A DNA stretch of 64,000 nt from an uncultured Caryophanales bacterium. GTDB lineage: Bacteria > Bacillota_I > Bacilli_A > RF39 > UBA660. Both the position numbers and the translations under genes were made by a program. Location of the stretch: assembly GCA_947564265.1 (NCBI GenBank), contig CANOBK010000004.1, positions 1 through 64,000 on the forward strand, read 5' to 3'. This document shows, in pieces, positions 16,981 through 25,903 of this stretch (positions are counted from its first letter, which is position 1; every line of letters begins with the position of its first letter). The notes under the pieces were generated by a model that was not told where the DNA came from, made no database searches, and was given only the letters and a program-made list of their open reading frames with translations.

Positions 16981-17007
16981 AATCTACTATTTTGTAGATT
17001 TTTTTCT
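16981..17007 (+). terminator. Terminator of the pseudopilin operon
   Basis: AATCTAC (16981-16987) pairs with GTAGATT (16994-17000), followed by TTTTTTC. Confidence 0.85.
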
Positions 17008-17064
17008 TTACTTTTATTTTTCTTTCCTTTATGATAAAAATACATCTAAATTTAGGAGGTATAT

Positions 17065-18921
17065 ATGGCATATAGTAGTGTTATTAAGGAACAAGTAATC
17101 AATGAATTACGTTCAGGAGTTTCGGCTGGACAGTTAAGTCGAAAATATCAAGTATCAATTCCAACCATTTATAATTGGAAAGCTAAATATTTAAATACAG
17201 ATGAAATGTTAAGAAAAATGAAAGAAACAGAAGTGGTAGAACCAGAACAAATACAAGAGATAGAAACAGAATCAAAAGGAAAAGAAGTAGTTAAGTCTGA
17301 ACAAAAGCAGGAGATAACGGTAGAATCTGAAGAAGAACCAGCTTCAGTAAAAGATAACTCTCTTGTTGAACAAAAGAGTTCCAATATTGGAACTTCAAAA
17401 AATCAAAATGATGTACCTTTTTCTCTTCCAGAGTATTTAAAAGAAATTGCTAAAATCCGTAAAGCTGGACATTTAGAAAAAGCTTTACAAATGTGTAATC
17501 ATGAGAGATATGCCCAAAACAGAAATTTGTTATTACAAAAGGTAATTATTTATACTTTACTTGGAAAACGAGATCATGCTTCAGAATATTATGTAGAGGC
17601 TTATAAAATCTGTTTATGTATGCTTGGAGATGAAACTTTTGATATTCAAAGGGAAAAAATTGAGAAAGAATATCTAATCTTAACTGGAGAACATATAGAG
17701 GATACACCTTCATTTTCTGGACAAGAGGATGCTTCGAAGATAGCAGATATTATAATTACTATTCAGGAATTTACTAATAATGGACAGTTAGAAGAAGCAT
17801 TAAATTTGTGCAATACAACAATTTATAAAGAACATTTGACTGTTTTAAAACAGAAAGCATCTATCCTCTATACATTAGGTATAAGACAGAGAAATCTTGA
17901 ATATTTAAAAGAGGCACTTTCCATTTATAAAATACTTCAATTGGATGACTATATTGATAAAACAAAAAAGCAAATTAGCGATCTTAGTCATGGATTAAAA
18001 TCAGAGGAAATTGCGCAAAGAAGAACTGAAGAAACGAATGTAAATCCAAAAGAATATAAATTTAAAATCACGATTCTTTTAACCAAAATTTATGTTGATT
18101 TTGTGACAATAGAAGAAATTGAAAAGGAAAACATCAATGAATGGGATAAAACAATTTTAAAAATTGCCTATTATGAAAAACACAAACAAAAAGAAAATGC
18201 CCTTTCTCTTATTAAGAAAATGAAAAAGAAATATGCAGATTCTCCTAGTTGTCTAAAAATATTAAATTCTTTTTTAGAACGGATTAAAATTAAACGAAAT
18301 TGCATTTTTGATACTGTACCGTATGGAACTGAGTTAGGAGTGAATGTGGATTTTACTTATGCAAAAAAGTTAGAGCAAATGAAACAAGAAAAAATAGAAG
18401 AGGAAGAAAGATTAAGACAGTTAGAAAAATCTTCTGTAATATCTTTTCCTGTATTATCTCCTTCTAAAATTAGTAATTTAGAGGTTCCTAAGAGTCCGAT
18501 TATGAATCCAAAACAGAAAATCGTTGTTTCAAAAGGAACTCCTGTCACTGCTAGATATCAACAATTAGTAACTGCTGAACCGCCAAAAGCAAAATCAGAA
18601 GAAAACATTGAGAATAGGATTGCGAAGGAACCAAATTTACGAATTAGAGATGTTTTTGAAAATGAAGTACTTGAGATTGGCGGTCAACTATGTTTACAAA
18701 TTAGTTCAGATAAGCGTCACAGTGTAGCAGAATCAATGGATGCTTTAGATCGTTTTGAAAACTTAATAAACAAAAGTGCCAGTGATGAAGGAGCACTTTG
18801 CAGAATGATTAATTTAATTGATCGAATCAATTCCCAGGAACCTGGATTTATTAAAACGAATGATAAAAGAAATGATCGATTGCTAGAAGAAGTAAAACAA
18901 AAACAAAAGTTAAAAAAATAG
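17065..18921 (+). CDS. Transposase-type HTH fused to a TPR-like helical repeat protein
   Basis: The 618-residue protein begins with a helix-turn-helix of the kind found in IS3 OrfA and related transposases (residues 1-45: SSVIKEQVINELRSGVSAGQ, then SRKYQVSIPTIYNWKAKY). After an acidic linker come two similar helical units with LEKALQMCNHERYAQNRNLL and LEEALNLCNTTIYKEHLTVL, which look like TPR-type repeats. The C-terminal third is charged and partly disordered. No DDE catalytic domain is present, so it is not an active transposase. I infer a DNA-binding protein that senses protein partners. AGGAGG is 7 nt before ATG 17065; it is followed directly by the ileS T-box unit. Confidence 0.65.
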   Translation: MAYSSVIKEQVINELRSGVSAGQLSRKYQVSIPTIYNWKAKYLNTDEMLRKMKETEVVEPEQIQEIETESKGKEVVKSEQKQEITVESEEEPASVKDNSLVEQKSSNIGTSKNQNDVPFSLPEYLKEIAKIRKAGHLEKALQMCNHERYAQNRNLLLQKVIIYTLLGKRDHASEYYVEAYKICLCMLGDETFDIQREKIEKEYLILTGEHIEDTPSFSGQEDASKIADIIITIQEFTNNGQLEEALNLCNTTIYKEHLTVLKQKASILYTLGIRQRNLEYLKEALSIYKILQLDDYIDKTKKQISDLSHGLKSEEIAQRRTEETNVNPKEYKFKITILLTKIYVDFVTIEEIEKENINEWDKTILKIAYYEKHKQKENALSLIKKMKKKYADSPSCLKILNSFLERIKIKRNCIFDTVPYGTELGVNVDFTYAKKLEQMKQEKIEEEERLRQLEKSSVISFPVLSPSKISNLEVPKSPIMNPKQKIVVSKGTPVTARYQQLVTAEPPKAKSEENIENRIAKEPNLRIRDVFENEVLEIGGQLCLQISSDKRHSVAESMDALDRFENLINKSASDEGALCRMINLIDRINSQEPGFIKTNDKRNDRLLEEVKQKQKLKK

Positions 18922-18931
18922 AGTTAAATAA

Positions 18932-18960
18932 TTGAAACTAAAAACTATTTGTGATATATT
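18932..18960 (+). promoter_or_regulatory. Promoter of the Ile T-box operon
   Basis: TTGAAA at 18932-18937, a 17-bp spacer and TATATT at 18955-18960, just before the T-box leader. Confidence 0.65.
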
Positions 18961-18965
18961 AATAA

Positions 18966-19192
18966 CGTTAAAACAAGTGCGAAAGACGGAATCATTAGAA
19001 ATAGAAAGAGAGTTCCTTATTTGGTGAAATAGGAATCTAGGGAAAATGCTTCAAATCACTTTCAAGATTGTACTTTATGGATAAGATAAAGTCGGGTCGT
19101 TTCCGTTAAAGATAGGATAAGATAAGTTTTACTTATAAATTAAGGTGGTACCACGATTCCTTCGTCCTTATGATGAAGGGTCGTTTTTTTAT
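18966..19192 (+). promoter_or_regulatory. T-box leader, isoleucine-specific, with terminator
   Basis: The T-box core AAGGTGGTACCACG is at about 19142-19155. The specifier is ATC (19055-19057, Ile) in TTCAAATCACTTTCAAG, aligned with the AAC triplet of the Asn leader. The terminator is ACGA (19153-19156) + CCTTC (19159-19163) pairing with GAAGG (19175-19179) + TCGT (19181-19184), followed by a T run. The leader is short for a T-box (about 225 nt). Uncharged tRNA-Ile should switch on the 19211 gene and ileS. Confidence 0.88.
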
Positions 19193-19210
19193 TTTAGGAG
19201 GTTATATTAT

Positions 19211-19816
19211 ATGGATAAGATCGTATTAGAAATTACAGAACAAGATATCAAAAAGTATATAGGTAGTCATAGTGATGATAAAAATTTAGAGTATCGAAAA
19301 GAACTACTGATAAAATATTTAAAAGAATCCGAAACTTTGACTAGGGAGTCCTATGAAATATTGATGGGAAAGATTTTCCCTGATCAGTTAGAAGAAAGTC
19401 AAATACCAACAATACTTCCTTCTTTTGAAGATTACACAAGTAGTATTCGAAATTTAGATATGAGTGGAATTTGTCATATCTTAATCCCATCTTTAGGATG
19501 TCTAGAAAAAGTAAAACAGGGTAAACTTTTCGAATGGAAGCCATTAGAGATATCTGTCCAAAAATTAGTTGAAGCTGGAAGGGAATGTAAATGTAGAAGA
19601 ACGACGACAAAAGATTTAACTAAAATGTTGGAAGATACATTAGATATCTATCAAATGGTAGGAGATGTTTCCATTAAAGAAAAAATGGATTCCAGTTTTC
19701 TTGTATCGTTTCCAAAACCTTTTGAAACTTATCGTGGGATTTTAGGATCTTATGAAAAAGTTTATGGAGAAGGCTCTGTCCAAAAAGTAAGACGTATTGC
19801 GATGAGAAAAGATTAA
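19211..19816 (+). CDS. Unknown protein in the Ile T-box operon
   Basis: I do not recognise this 201-residue, probably soluble, mixed alpha/beta protein. Visible features are an N-terminal helical part (ITEQDIKKYIGSH), a central region with CHILIPSLGCLEKVKQGKLFEWKP, and a Cys-Lys-Cys-Arg-Arg cluster (ECKCRRTTTKDL). It ends in a basic helix KVRRIAMRKD. It lies between the T-box and ileS, 26 nt before the ileS start, and so should respond to Ile starvation. ATG 19211 has AGGAGG 9-10 nt upstream; the longer frame from 19145 would begin inside the T-box terminator. A tRNA- or translation-related role is suggested only by position. Confidence 0.6.
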   Translation: MDKIVLEITEQDIKKYIGSHSDDKNLEYRKELLIKYLKESETLTRESYEILMGKIFPDQLEESQIPTILPSFEDYTSSIRNLDMSGICHILIPSLGCLEKVKQGKLFEWKPLEISVQKLVEAGRECKCRRTTTKDLTKMLEDTLDIYQMVGDVSIKEKMDSSFLVSFPKPFETYRGILGSYEKVYGEGSVQKVRRIAMRKD

Positions 19817-19842
19817 AATAAAAGAAAAGAAAGGTGATTATG

Positions 19843-22800
19843 ATGTTTAAAGAATTATCAAAATTAAAGACCAATGAAACAGAACAAAAACAAATGGAGA
19901 ATTTCTTAAAGAGTAATATTTTACAAAAGTCAATTGATCAAAGAAAGGATTATTTTGTATTCTATGATGGGCCTGCGACTGCGAATGGAATGCCAGGAAT
20001 TCATCATATGCTTGCCAAGCTATTAAAAGACTCTATCTGTAAATATAAAACAATGAAGGGATATAAAGTTTTACGTAAAGTAGGATGGGATACGCATGGA
20101 TTACCAGTTGAAGTTCAAGTAGAAAAAGAACTTGGATTCGAAGGAAAGAATGATATTGAAAAATATGGTATCAAAGAGTTCAACGAAAAGTGTCGAGAAA
20201 GTGTTTGGAAAAATGAAAAGAGTTTCCGCGATTTTACCAATAAAATGGGACAATTCATTGATTTAGAGAATCCTTATATTACTTATGACAATAACTATAT
20301 TGAAACCGAATGGTGGATTCTGAAAAAATTCTTTGATGAGGGAATGATTTATGATGGATTAAAGATTATTCCTTATTGTCCAAGATGTGGAACTGGTCTA
20401 GCTTCTCATGAGGTTGCACAAGGATATAAAGAAGTAAGTGTTAATACTGTTACCGTTCCTTTCAAGATGAAAGATGAAGAAAATACGTATTTATTAGTTT
20501 GGACAACAACTCCTTGGACATTGATGTCAAATGTTGCAGCATGTGTTAATCCTAATGAAGAATATGTCAAGTGTGAAAGTAGAGGGCATAATTTTATTGT
20601 TGCCAAGAAACTAGCAGATAAGGTTTTAGGAGAAGAGAAGAAGGTATTAGAAACTTATCTAGGAAAAGATTTAGAATACCGTGAATATGAACAATTTCTT
20701 CCTTTCTTAAAAACAGATAAAAAAGGGTTCTTTATTGTCTGTGATACTTACGTAACGATGGAAGACGGTACAGGAATCGTACATATCGCACCTGCCTTTG
20801 GTCAAGATGACTACGAAGTAGGATTAAAGTACGATTTACCAGTATTAAATCCAGTCGATGAACAAGGATGTTACAAAGAGGGACCTTGGAAAGGTCGTTT
20901 GGTAGTTGACAGTGAATTAGAACTTGAAATCGTAAAATATTTAGCAAGTGAAGATAAACTATTTAAGAAACAAAAAATGACCCATGATTATCCACATTGT
21001 TGGAGATGTAAAACACCACTCCTTTATTATTCAAAACCTAGTCTTTATATTAAGACAACGGCTTTTAAAGATAAAATCATCGAAGCCAATAATTCTGTTA
21101 ATTGGTATCCAGAATATGTAGGAGAAAAGCGTTTTGGGAACTGGCTAGAAAATATGAACGATTGGGCAATTTCAAGAAATCGTTATTGGGGAACGCCAAT
21201 TCCTTTATGGAAATGTGAATGTGGTCATCAAGAGATGATTGGTTCTAGACAGGAACTAGTAGAAAAATCGATTGAAAAAATCGATGAATCAATTGAGTTG
21301 CATCGTCCTTATGTAGATGATATTCATATTAAATGTTCAGAATGTGGAAAAGAAATGACTAGAATTAAGGATGTAATTGATTGTTGGTTTGATTCTGGTG
21401 CGATGCCTTTTGCACAATATCATTATCCATTTGAAAATGAAGAATTATTCGAAACTCAATTTCCAGCAGACTTTATTAGTGAAGGAGTCGACCAAACACG
21501 TGGTTGGTTCTATTCACTTATTGTAATTTCTACTTTTATTAAAGGATGTAGTCCTTATAAGAATGTATTAGTCAATGATTTATTACTAGATAAGTTTGGT
21601 CAAAAAATGCATAAGAGTAGAGGAAATGCGGTAGAACCATTCTCTATTATTGAAAAGTATGGTGCGGATGCTACTCGTTGGTATATGCTATCGGCTTCTC
21701 CTGTATGGACTCCTTTAAAATTTGACGAAGATGGAATCAAAGAAGTCCAATCAAAATTCTTTAATACATTAAAAAATACTTATACATTCTTTGAACTTTA
21801 TGCAAATACAGATAAAGTTGATATCAAAGATTGTAACGTAAGTTACAATGATTTAGAGGAAATTGACTGGTGGTTATTATCAAAATATAACAAGCTTGTA
21901 AAATATACAACAGCTGCCATGGATGAATATGATTTAAATAAAGCAGTACGCTTAATCAATCATTTTGTAAATGAAGAGTTATCAAACTGGTATATCAGAA
22001 GAAATAGAAGAAGATTCTGGAAAGGAGAGTTGGATACTTCGAAAAAAGCAGTTTATCAAACGACTTATGAAGTGCTAGTTGGAGTATGCAAATTAGTAGC
22101 GCCTATCGCTCCATTTGTCGCAGATGAAATCTATACAAATTTAACAGGGGAAGAAAGCGTTCATCTTTCCGATTACCCAGTTTGTAATGAAGCATATATT
22201 CAAGAAGAAATCGAATATCGAATGGATTTAGTAAGAGATTTAATCTCTTTAGGAAGAAATGCTAGAGAAGAGGCTAAAATTAAAGTTCGTCAGCCTATTG
22301 GTGAAATTATCTTAGATGGAAAAATTGAAACTACAATTTCTGATATGATTGATTTAATCAAAGAAGAGTTAAATGTCAAAGATGTAATTTTTGCGAAAGA
22401 TTTATCAAACTATATGAATTATGAAGTAAAGCCAAATTTCAAAATCTGTGGAAAAATGTTTGGTGCGAATATCAAAGAATTTAGTCAGAAATTATCTGAT
22501 TTGGAGGCAGAAAAAATAACGACTTTAGATAATGGAGAATCTATCAAAATGGAAGTAGGTCAAGAAGAAGTTGAGATTACGCCAGAAATGGTAGAGATTA
22601 GGGTTTCTTCTAAGGAAGGATTTAATGCTTCCCATGAAGGAAGTAATTTCATTGTTTTAAATACAACATTAAGCGAAGAACTTTTAAATGAGGGAATCGT
22701 TCGTGAATTCATTAGCAAAATTCAAAATTTAAGAAAGAGTAAAGATTTTGATATTACAGACAGAATTCATATCTATTATGAAGGACCAGAAGAATTTGAG

Positions 22801-22932
22801 AATTCTATTTCTAACTTCTTAGAGCTAATTAAAGAAGAAACTTTAGCACTTACGATTGAAAAAAGCAAAAACAAAGGAGAAGTTTATAATCTAAATGGAC
22901 TAGATGTTCAATTAGATGTTGTGAAAGCTTAA
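19843..22932 (+). CDS. ileS: Isoleucyl-tRNA synthetase, type 2, with swapped GIHH motif
   Basis: The 1029-residue class I synthetase charges tRNA-Ile. The layout is of the eukaryote-like IleRS2 type: catalytic fold, CP1 editing domain with VWTTTPWTLMSN and GTGIVHIAPAFGQDDYEVG, and a C-terminal anticodon-binding part ending in an IleRS2-type extension. The HIGH motif is replaced by G52-I-H-H55 (MPGIHHML), that is GXHH instead of HXGH, and KMSKS reads KMHKS (588-592). CPRCGTG and CWRCKTP Cys pairs are present. I chose ATG 19843, spaced 4-8 nt from AAGGTGAT; ATG 19840 and GTG 19834 are in frame too. It is T-box controlled, with a strong terminator after the gene. Confidence 0.95.
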   Translation: MFKELSKLKTNETEQKQMENFLKSNILQKSIDQRKDYFVFYDGPATANGMPGIHHMLAKLLKDSICKYKTMKGYKVLRKVGWDTHGLPVEVQVEKELGFEGKNDIEKYGIKEFNEKCRESVWKNEKSFRDFTNKMGQFIDLENPYITYDNNYIETEWWILKKFFDEGMIYDGLKIIPYCPRCGTGLASHEVAQGYKEVSVNTVTVPFKMKDEENTYLLVWTTTPWTLMSNVAACVNPNEEYVKCESRGHNFIVAKKLADKVLGEEKKVLETYLGKDLEYREYEQFLPFLKTDKKGFFIVCDTYVTMEDGTGIVHIAPAFGQDDYEVGLKYDLPVLNPVDEQGCYKEGPWKGRLVVDSELELEIVKYLASEDKLFKKQKMTHDYPHCWRCKTPLLYYSKPSLYIKTTAFKDKIIEANNSVNWYPEYVGEKRFGNWLENMNDWAISRNRYWGTPIPLWKCECGHQEMIGSRQELVEKSIEKIDESIELHRPYVDDIHIKCSECGKEMTRIKDVIDCWFDSGAMPFAQYHYPFENEELFETQFPADFISEGVDQTRGWFYSLIVISTFIKGCSPYKNVLVNDLLLDKFGQKMHKSRGNAVEPFSIIEKYGADATRWYMLSASPVWTPLKFDEDGIKEVQSKFFNTLKNTYTFFELYANTDKVDIKDCNVSYNDLEEIDWWLLSKYNKLVKYTTAAMDEYDLNKAVRLINHFVNEELSNWYIRRNRRRFWKGELDTSKKAVYQTTYEVLVGVCKLVAPIAPFVADEIYTNLTGEESVHLSDYPVCNEAYIQEEIEYRMDLVRDLISLGRNAREEAKIKVRQPIGEIILDGKIETTISDMIDLIKEELNVKDVIFAKDLSNYMNYEVKPNFKICGKMFGANIKEFSQKLSDLEAEKITTLDNGESIKMEVGQEEVEITPEMVEIRVSSKEGFNASHEGSNFIVLNTTLSEELLNEGIVREFISKIQNLRKSKDFDITDRIHIYYEGPEEFENSISNFLELIKEETLALTIEKSKNKGEVYNLNGLDVQLDVVKA

Positions 22933-22938
22933 AATAAG

Positions 22939-22968
22939 ACTTTTGAATGAATTCATTCAAAAGTTTTT
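22939..22968 (+). terminator. Terminator after ileS
   Basis: A perfect 26-bp palindrome (22939-22964, ACTTTTGAATGAA / TTCATTCAAAAGT) followed by TTTT. Confidence 0.85.
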
Positions 22969-23052
22969 CTTTTTTAATTAAAAAAAGATGGATATTTAGA
23001 CAATTTCATTTGTAGAATGTAGTATCGATTATCATAATCTATCAAAAGATTG

Positions 23053-23081
23053 TTGGTAACTTTAAATGAAAGTGATATAAT
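23053..23081 (+). promoter_or_regulatory. Promoter of the zinc-ribbon/PASTA gene
   Basis: TTGGTA at 23053-23058, a 17-bp spacer and TATAAT at 23076-23081, 25 nt before ATG 23107. It shows that the longer open frame from 23050 is not coding. Confidence 0.7.
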
Positions 23082-23106
23082 AAAAAAACAAAGGGTAGTG
23101 TTTAAT

Positions 23107-25425
23107 ATGGGTAAAGTAATTTGTCAGAATTGTGGATATGAAAATAAGGATAAAATGAAATTTTGTACGAACTGTGGGACAAAATTGGAGAAGGAAACTA
23201 TTTCTTTGAAAAAAGAGGAAAATGAGAATCGTTTTTGTGAAGAGTGTGGACATCCAATTGAATTAGGACAAATATTCTGTGAAAACTGTGGAAATCGTGT
23301 CAATCATGAGGAAGAGATCCCAGAAGAAGTAGAAGAGGAACAAGAACTTGAAGAATCCAAGGTAGAGGAATCTTGGAAAGATGAAGAACAAGAAGTAGAA
23401 GTACCGGAAGAAACTGAGGAAGAATCTGAATTAAAGGAAGAAGAAAGTTCCTTAGTAGATGATGAAGAAAACGAGAATGTTGAACAAGAATCTAATGAAA
23501 TGGACGAAAATGAAGTACGATTCTGTAAAAACTGTGGAAAAGAGTTAAAAAGTACACAGGATTTTTGTCCAGGATGTGGGATGAAAGTAGAAGAGAAATC
23601 AGACGATAATGAAGAACTTAATCAAGAATTTACAGACTTTGAGGAACACGAAGAAACAAAAAAAGAAACCAAGAAGGGAAAAAGAAAAGAGGAAACTGAA
23701 GCAGAAATATCAATCTTTTGTATTGAATGTGGTAGTAAATTAAATACAAATCAAGATTTTTGCCCTTCTTGTGGCGCGAAAGTAAATGATAATGATTTTG
23801 TATTGGAAGATCATCTTGATATTCCTTCAGAAGAGCTAGAAGAAGAATCTATCGAATCAGAAGATGAAGTAGAGGAAGTTCATGAAATTGATGAGGTAGA
23901 GGAAGAAATAGAAGTTACAGAAGAATCGGAAGAAGGAAGCTATCCAGAAGAAGAGGAAATCGAACTTGAAGAAGAACAGCCTTATTGTACTGAGTGTGGA
24001 AAAAAAATAAAGAAGGGTCAAGATTTCTGTATTCATTGTGGAACAAAAATAGGGGAAACTAAGAAAACAGAATTAATTGATTCGGAAGAAGAAAAATCCA
24101 GAAAAAAGAAATTTTTAATTTTAATTCTTTTCTTAGTAATTGCTGCTTGCCTTGTTTTAGGGTGGATTTTTTTGAAACCAGGGAAGAAAATAGGTAAGAA
24201 AAATGAGCAGAAGGAGGAGATGGTTAGTGTCCCTTCTGTGATAGATAAAAGTCAGAAAGATGCTATAAAAATATTAGAAGACTTGTCACTAAAAGTTAAA
24301 ATCGAAGAGCTCGAAACAGAAGATAATGATAAAGTTGGATTCGTGTTTGAACAAGAGCCAGTCGATAAAAAAGTAAAGAAGAATAGTGAAGTTATTATTA
24401 GAGTTTATATTTCAGTAGAAAAAGTTGAGATGATTCCTATTGTTGGTGAGTCCTTAGAAGATGCCGAACAGAAACTTCGAGAATTAGGGGTAGAAACGAA
24501 AGTAATTGAACAAGCGAGTGATGAAGTAGAAGCTGGTAAAGTTATTTCTCAGGAAGTATCTGAAGGAGAAAATGTTTCAAAAGGAAGCACGGTTACAATT
24601 ACAGTAAGTACTGGAAAAGAAGAAAAGAAAGAGGAAGAAAGTAAACCTGTGAATAAAGAGGAAACCAAAACACCAAAACCTACTGCAAAATCGACTCCAA
24701 CACCAACTTCTAAAACAACGCCAAAACCTACTGCTAAAGCAACGCCAACACCAACTTCTAAGGCGACTCCAACACCAACTCCGAAAGCGACTGCAAAACC
24801 AAATTGGTCTAGTTGGGTGACATCTTTACCTAGTAATGTAAATAGTAGTAAATATGATATTGAAACAAAAACACAGTATCGTTCTAGAAGTAAAGAAACT
24901 ACTACATCTACTTCTTCTTCCTTATCAGGATGGACGAAATATGATACAAAGTCTGAACCTGTTTACTCGGGAAAAATGACAAAAGAAGTTAGTTCCTATG
25001 ATTATAATTCATTTAAGAAAAATAACAATTATCAAATTATATCAGAGGAAACACTCAATGTAGATATTATTTATTATTATTGTCGGAATAGTGACTCTAC
25101 TTCTTATGCCAAGGTAAATCCAGATAAAACTTGTCCTTCTGGTTATTCATCTATTGCTACAAGAGAATACCAGCAGACAGGGATTGATACTTCCAAGATA
25201 GGAACCTATATTACAAGAAAAATGTCAAACGTTGATGTACAAGTTTTGATTGTGAATGTGACTCCGCATTTAAGAAAAATTACGTATAGAGAAAAAACAG
25301 GGGAAAGCTATACTTATTATTTTTATCGATGGGGTTCTTGGGGATCTTGGCAAGACAATCAAATCTCATTGAATGATTCAACAGAAGTTTCTACTAGAAC
25401 GATGTATCGATATCGAGCAAAATAA
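23107..25425 (+). CDS. Membrane protein with five zinc ribbons, two PASTA domains and a novel C-terminus
   Basis: In order, this 772-residue protein has five CxxCG...CxxCG zinc ribbons (near residues 5, 44, 139, 205 and 293) separated by very acidic Glu-rich linkers, and a membrane segment (about 335-357, FLILILFLVIAACLVLGWIF). Two PASTA-type domains follow (about 373-436 and 440-505, with VPSVIDKSQKDAIKILEDL and IVGESLEDAEQKLRELGVE), then a Thr-Pro-Lys stalk (518-565). The C-terminal domain (566-772) is rich in Tyr/Ser/Thr and aromatic residues. The ribbons are cytoplasmic and PASTA outside. PASTA domains in other proteins sense muropeptides or lipid II, normally attached to a kinase or penicillin-binding domain; here they are joined to zinc ribbons. 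Role unknown; a wall-sensing scaffold is inferred. Confidence 0.75.
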   Translation: MGKVICQNCGYENKDKMKFCTNCGTKLEKETISLKKEENENRFCEECGHPIELGQIFCENCGNRVNHEEEIPEEVEEEQELEESKVEESWKDEEQEVEVPEETEEESELKEEESSLVDDEENENVEQESNEMDENEVRFCKNCGKELKSTQDFCPGCGMKVEEKSDDNEELNQEFTDFEEHEETKKETKKGKRKEETEAEISIFCIECGSKLNTNQDFCPSCGAKVNDNDFVLEDHLDIPSEELEEESIESEDEVEEVHEIDEVEEEIEVTEESEEGSYPEEEEIELEEEQPYCTECGKKIKKGQDFCIHCGTKIGETKKTELIDSEEEKSRKKKFLILILFLVIAACLVLGWIFLKPGKKIGKKNEQKEEMVSVPSVIDKSQKDAIKILEDLSLKVKIEELETEDNDKVGFVFEQEPVDKKVKKNSEVIIRVYISVEKVEMIPIVGESLEDAEQKLRELGVETKVIEQASDEVEAGKVISQEVSEGENVSKGSTVTITVSTGKEEKKEEESKPVNKEETKTPKPTAKSTPTPTSKTTPKPTAKATPTPTSKATPTPTPKATAKPNWSSWVTSLPSNVNSSKYDIETKTQYRSRSKETTTSTSSSLSGWTKYDTKSEPVYSGKMTKEVSSYDYNSFKKNNNYQIISEETLNVDIIYYYCRNSDSTSYAKVNPDKTCPSGYSSIATREYQQTGIDTSKIGTYITRKMSNVDVQVLIVNVTPHLRKITYREKTGESYTYYFYRWGSWGSWQDNQISLNDSTEVSTRTMYRYRAK
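24655..24800 (+). repeat. Thr-Pro-Lys codon repeat
   Basis: Repeating units such as ACTCCAACACCAACTTCTAA encode TPTPTSK, TPKPTAK and TPTPTPK in the stalk of the zinc-ribbon/PASTA protein. It is a coding repeat, similar in kind to the Thr-Pro linker at 1-55. Confidence 0.75.
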
Positions 25426-25440
25426 AAGGAAAATATGAAA

Positions 25441-25469
25441 AAAGTGATAGAACGCTATTGCTTTTTTTA
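25441..25469 (+). terminator. Terminator after the zinc-ribbon/PASTA gene
   Basis: AAAGTGATAG (25441-25450) pairs with CTATTGCTTT (25455-25464, with G-U pairs), loop AACG, followed by a T run to 25468. Confidence 0.75.
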
Positions 25470-25492
25470 AAGATTTTTAGTATATTATAGTC

Positions 25493-25568
25493 GTACCTTT
25501 TCTAGGACTTGGAGAAAATTCCGACCAAATCTTGGATAGAGGCAAATATGAAAATAGGAGGAATTAAC
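25493..25568 (+). promoter_or_regulatory. rpsO -10 element and leader
   Basis: TATTAT at 25493-25498 is a likely -10. The leader to ATG 25569 contains GGACTTGG (from 25505) that could pair with CCAAATC (about 25527). S15 often represses its own leader in bacteria, but I cannot assign this one to a known motif class. Confidence 0.4.
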
Positions 25569-25838
25569 ATGGCTTTAACAAAAGAGAAAAAAGAAGAAAT
25601 TGTTAAAAAGTATGCTAGAGGAGAAAAAGATACTGGATCAGCAGAAGTACAAATTGCTATTTTAACAGAAGAAATTAAAGAGTTAACTGAGCATTTAAAA
25701 GTACATACACATGATCATCATTCTCGTCGTGGGCTTCTTAAAAAAGTTGGACAAAGAAGAAGTATGCTAAACTATTTAGCAAAAAAAGATGTTCAAAGAT
25801 ACAGAGAAGTTGTTAAAAGTTTAGGATTAAGAAAATAA
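25569..25838 (+). CDS. rpsO: 30S ribosomal protein S15
   Basis: The 89-residue protein has the standard S15 length and sequence: [20 protein letters not shown], then [20 protein letters not shown], and [20 protein letters not shown]. It binds the central domain of 16S rRNA and nucleates the platform of the small subunit. The start is ATG 25569 with ATAGGAGG 6 nt upstream; the longer frame from 25509 lies in the leader. It sits in the common rpsO-pnp neighbourhood, with two additional genes between. Confidence 0.98.
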   Translation: MALTKEKKEEIVKKYARGEKDTGSAEVQIAILTEEIKELTEHLKVHTHDHHSRRGLLKKVGQRRSMLNYLAKKDVQRYREVVKSLGLRK

Positions 25839-25848
25839 TAAGAAAAAT

Positions 25849-25880
25849 GGGCACTAATTTTTTAGTGCTCTTATTTTTTA
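25849..25880 (+). terminator. Terminator after rpsO
   Basis: GGGCACTAA (25849-25857) pairs with TTAGTGCTC (25862-25870), followed by TTATTTTTT. It may be leaky, allowing read-through to pnp. Confidence 0.8.
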
Positions 25881-25903
25881 ATGAACAGATAGGGGGAAAT
25901 AAC

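Noticed and set aside
17065..17200. Insertion sequence suggested by an IS3-like HTH
   Set aside because: No DDE domain, no OrfB and no terminal inverted repeats; the HTH is part of a longer protein.
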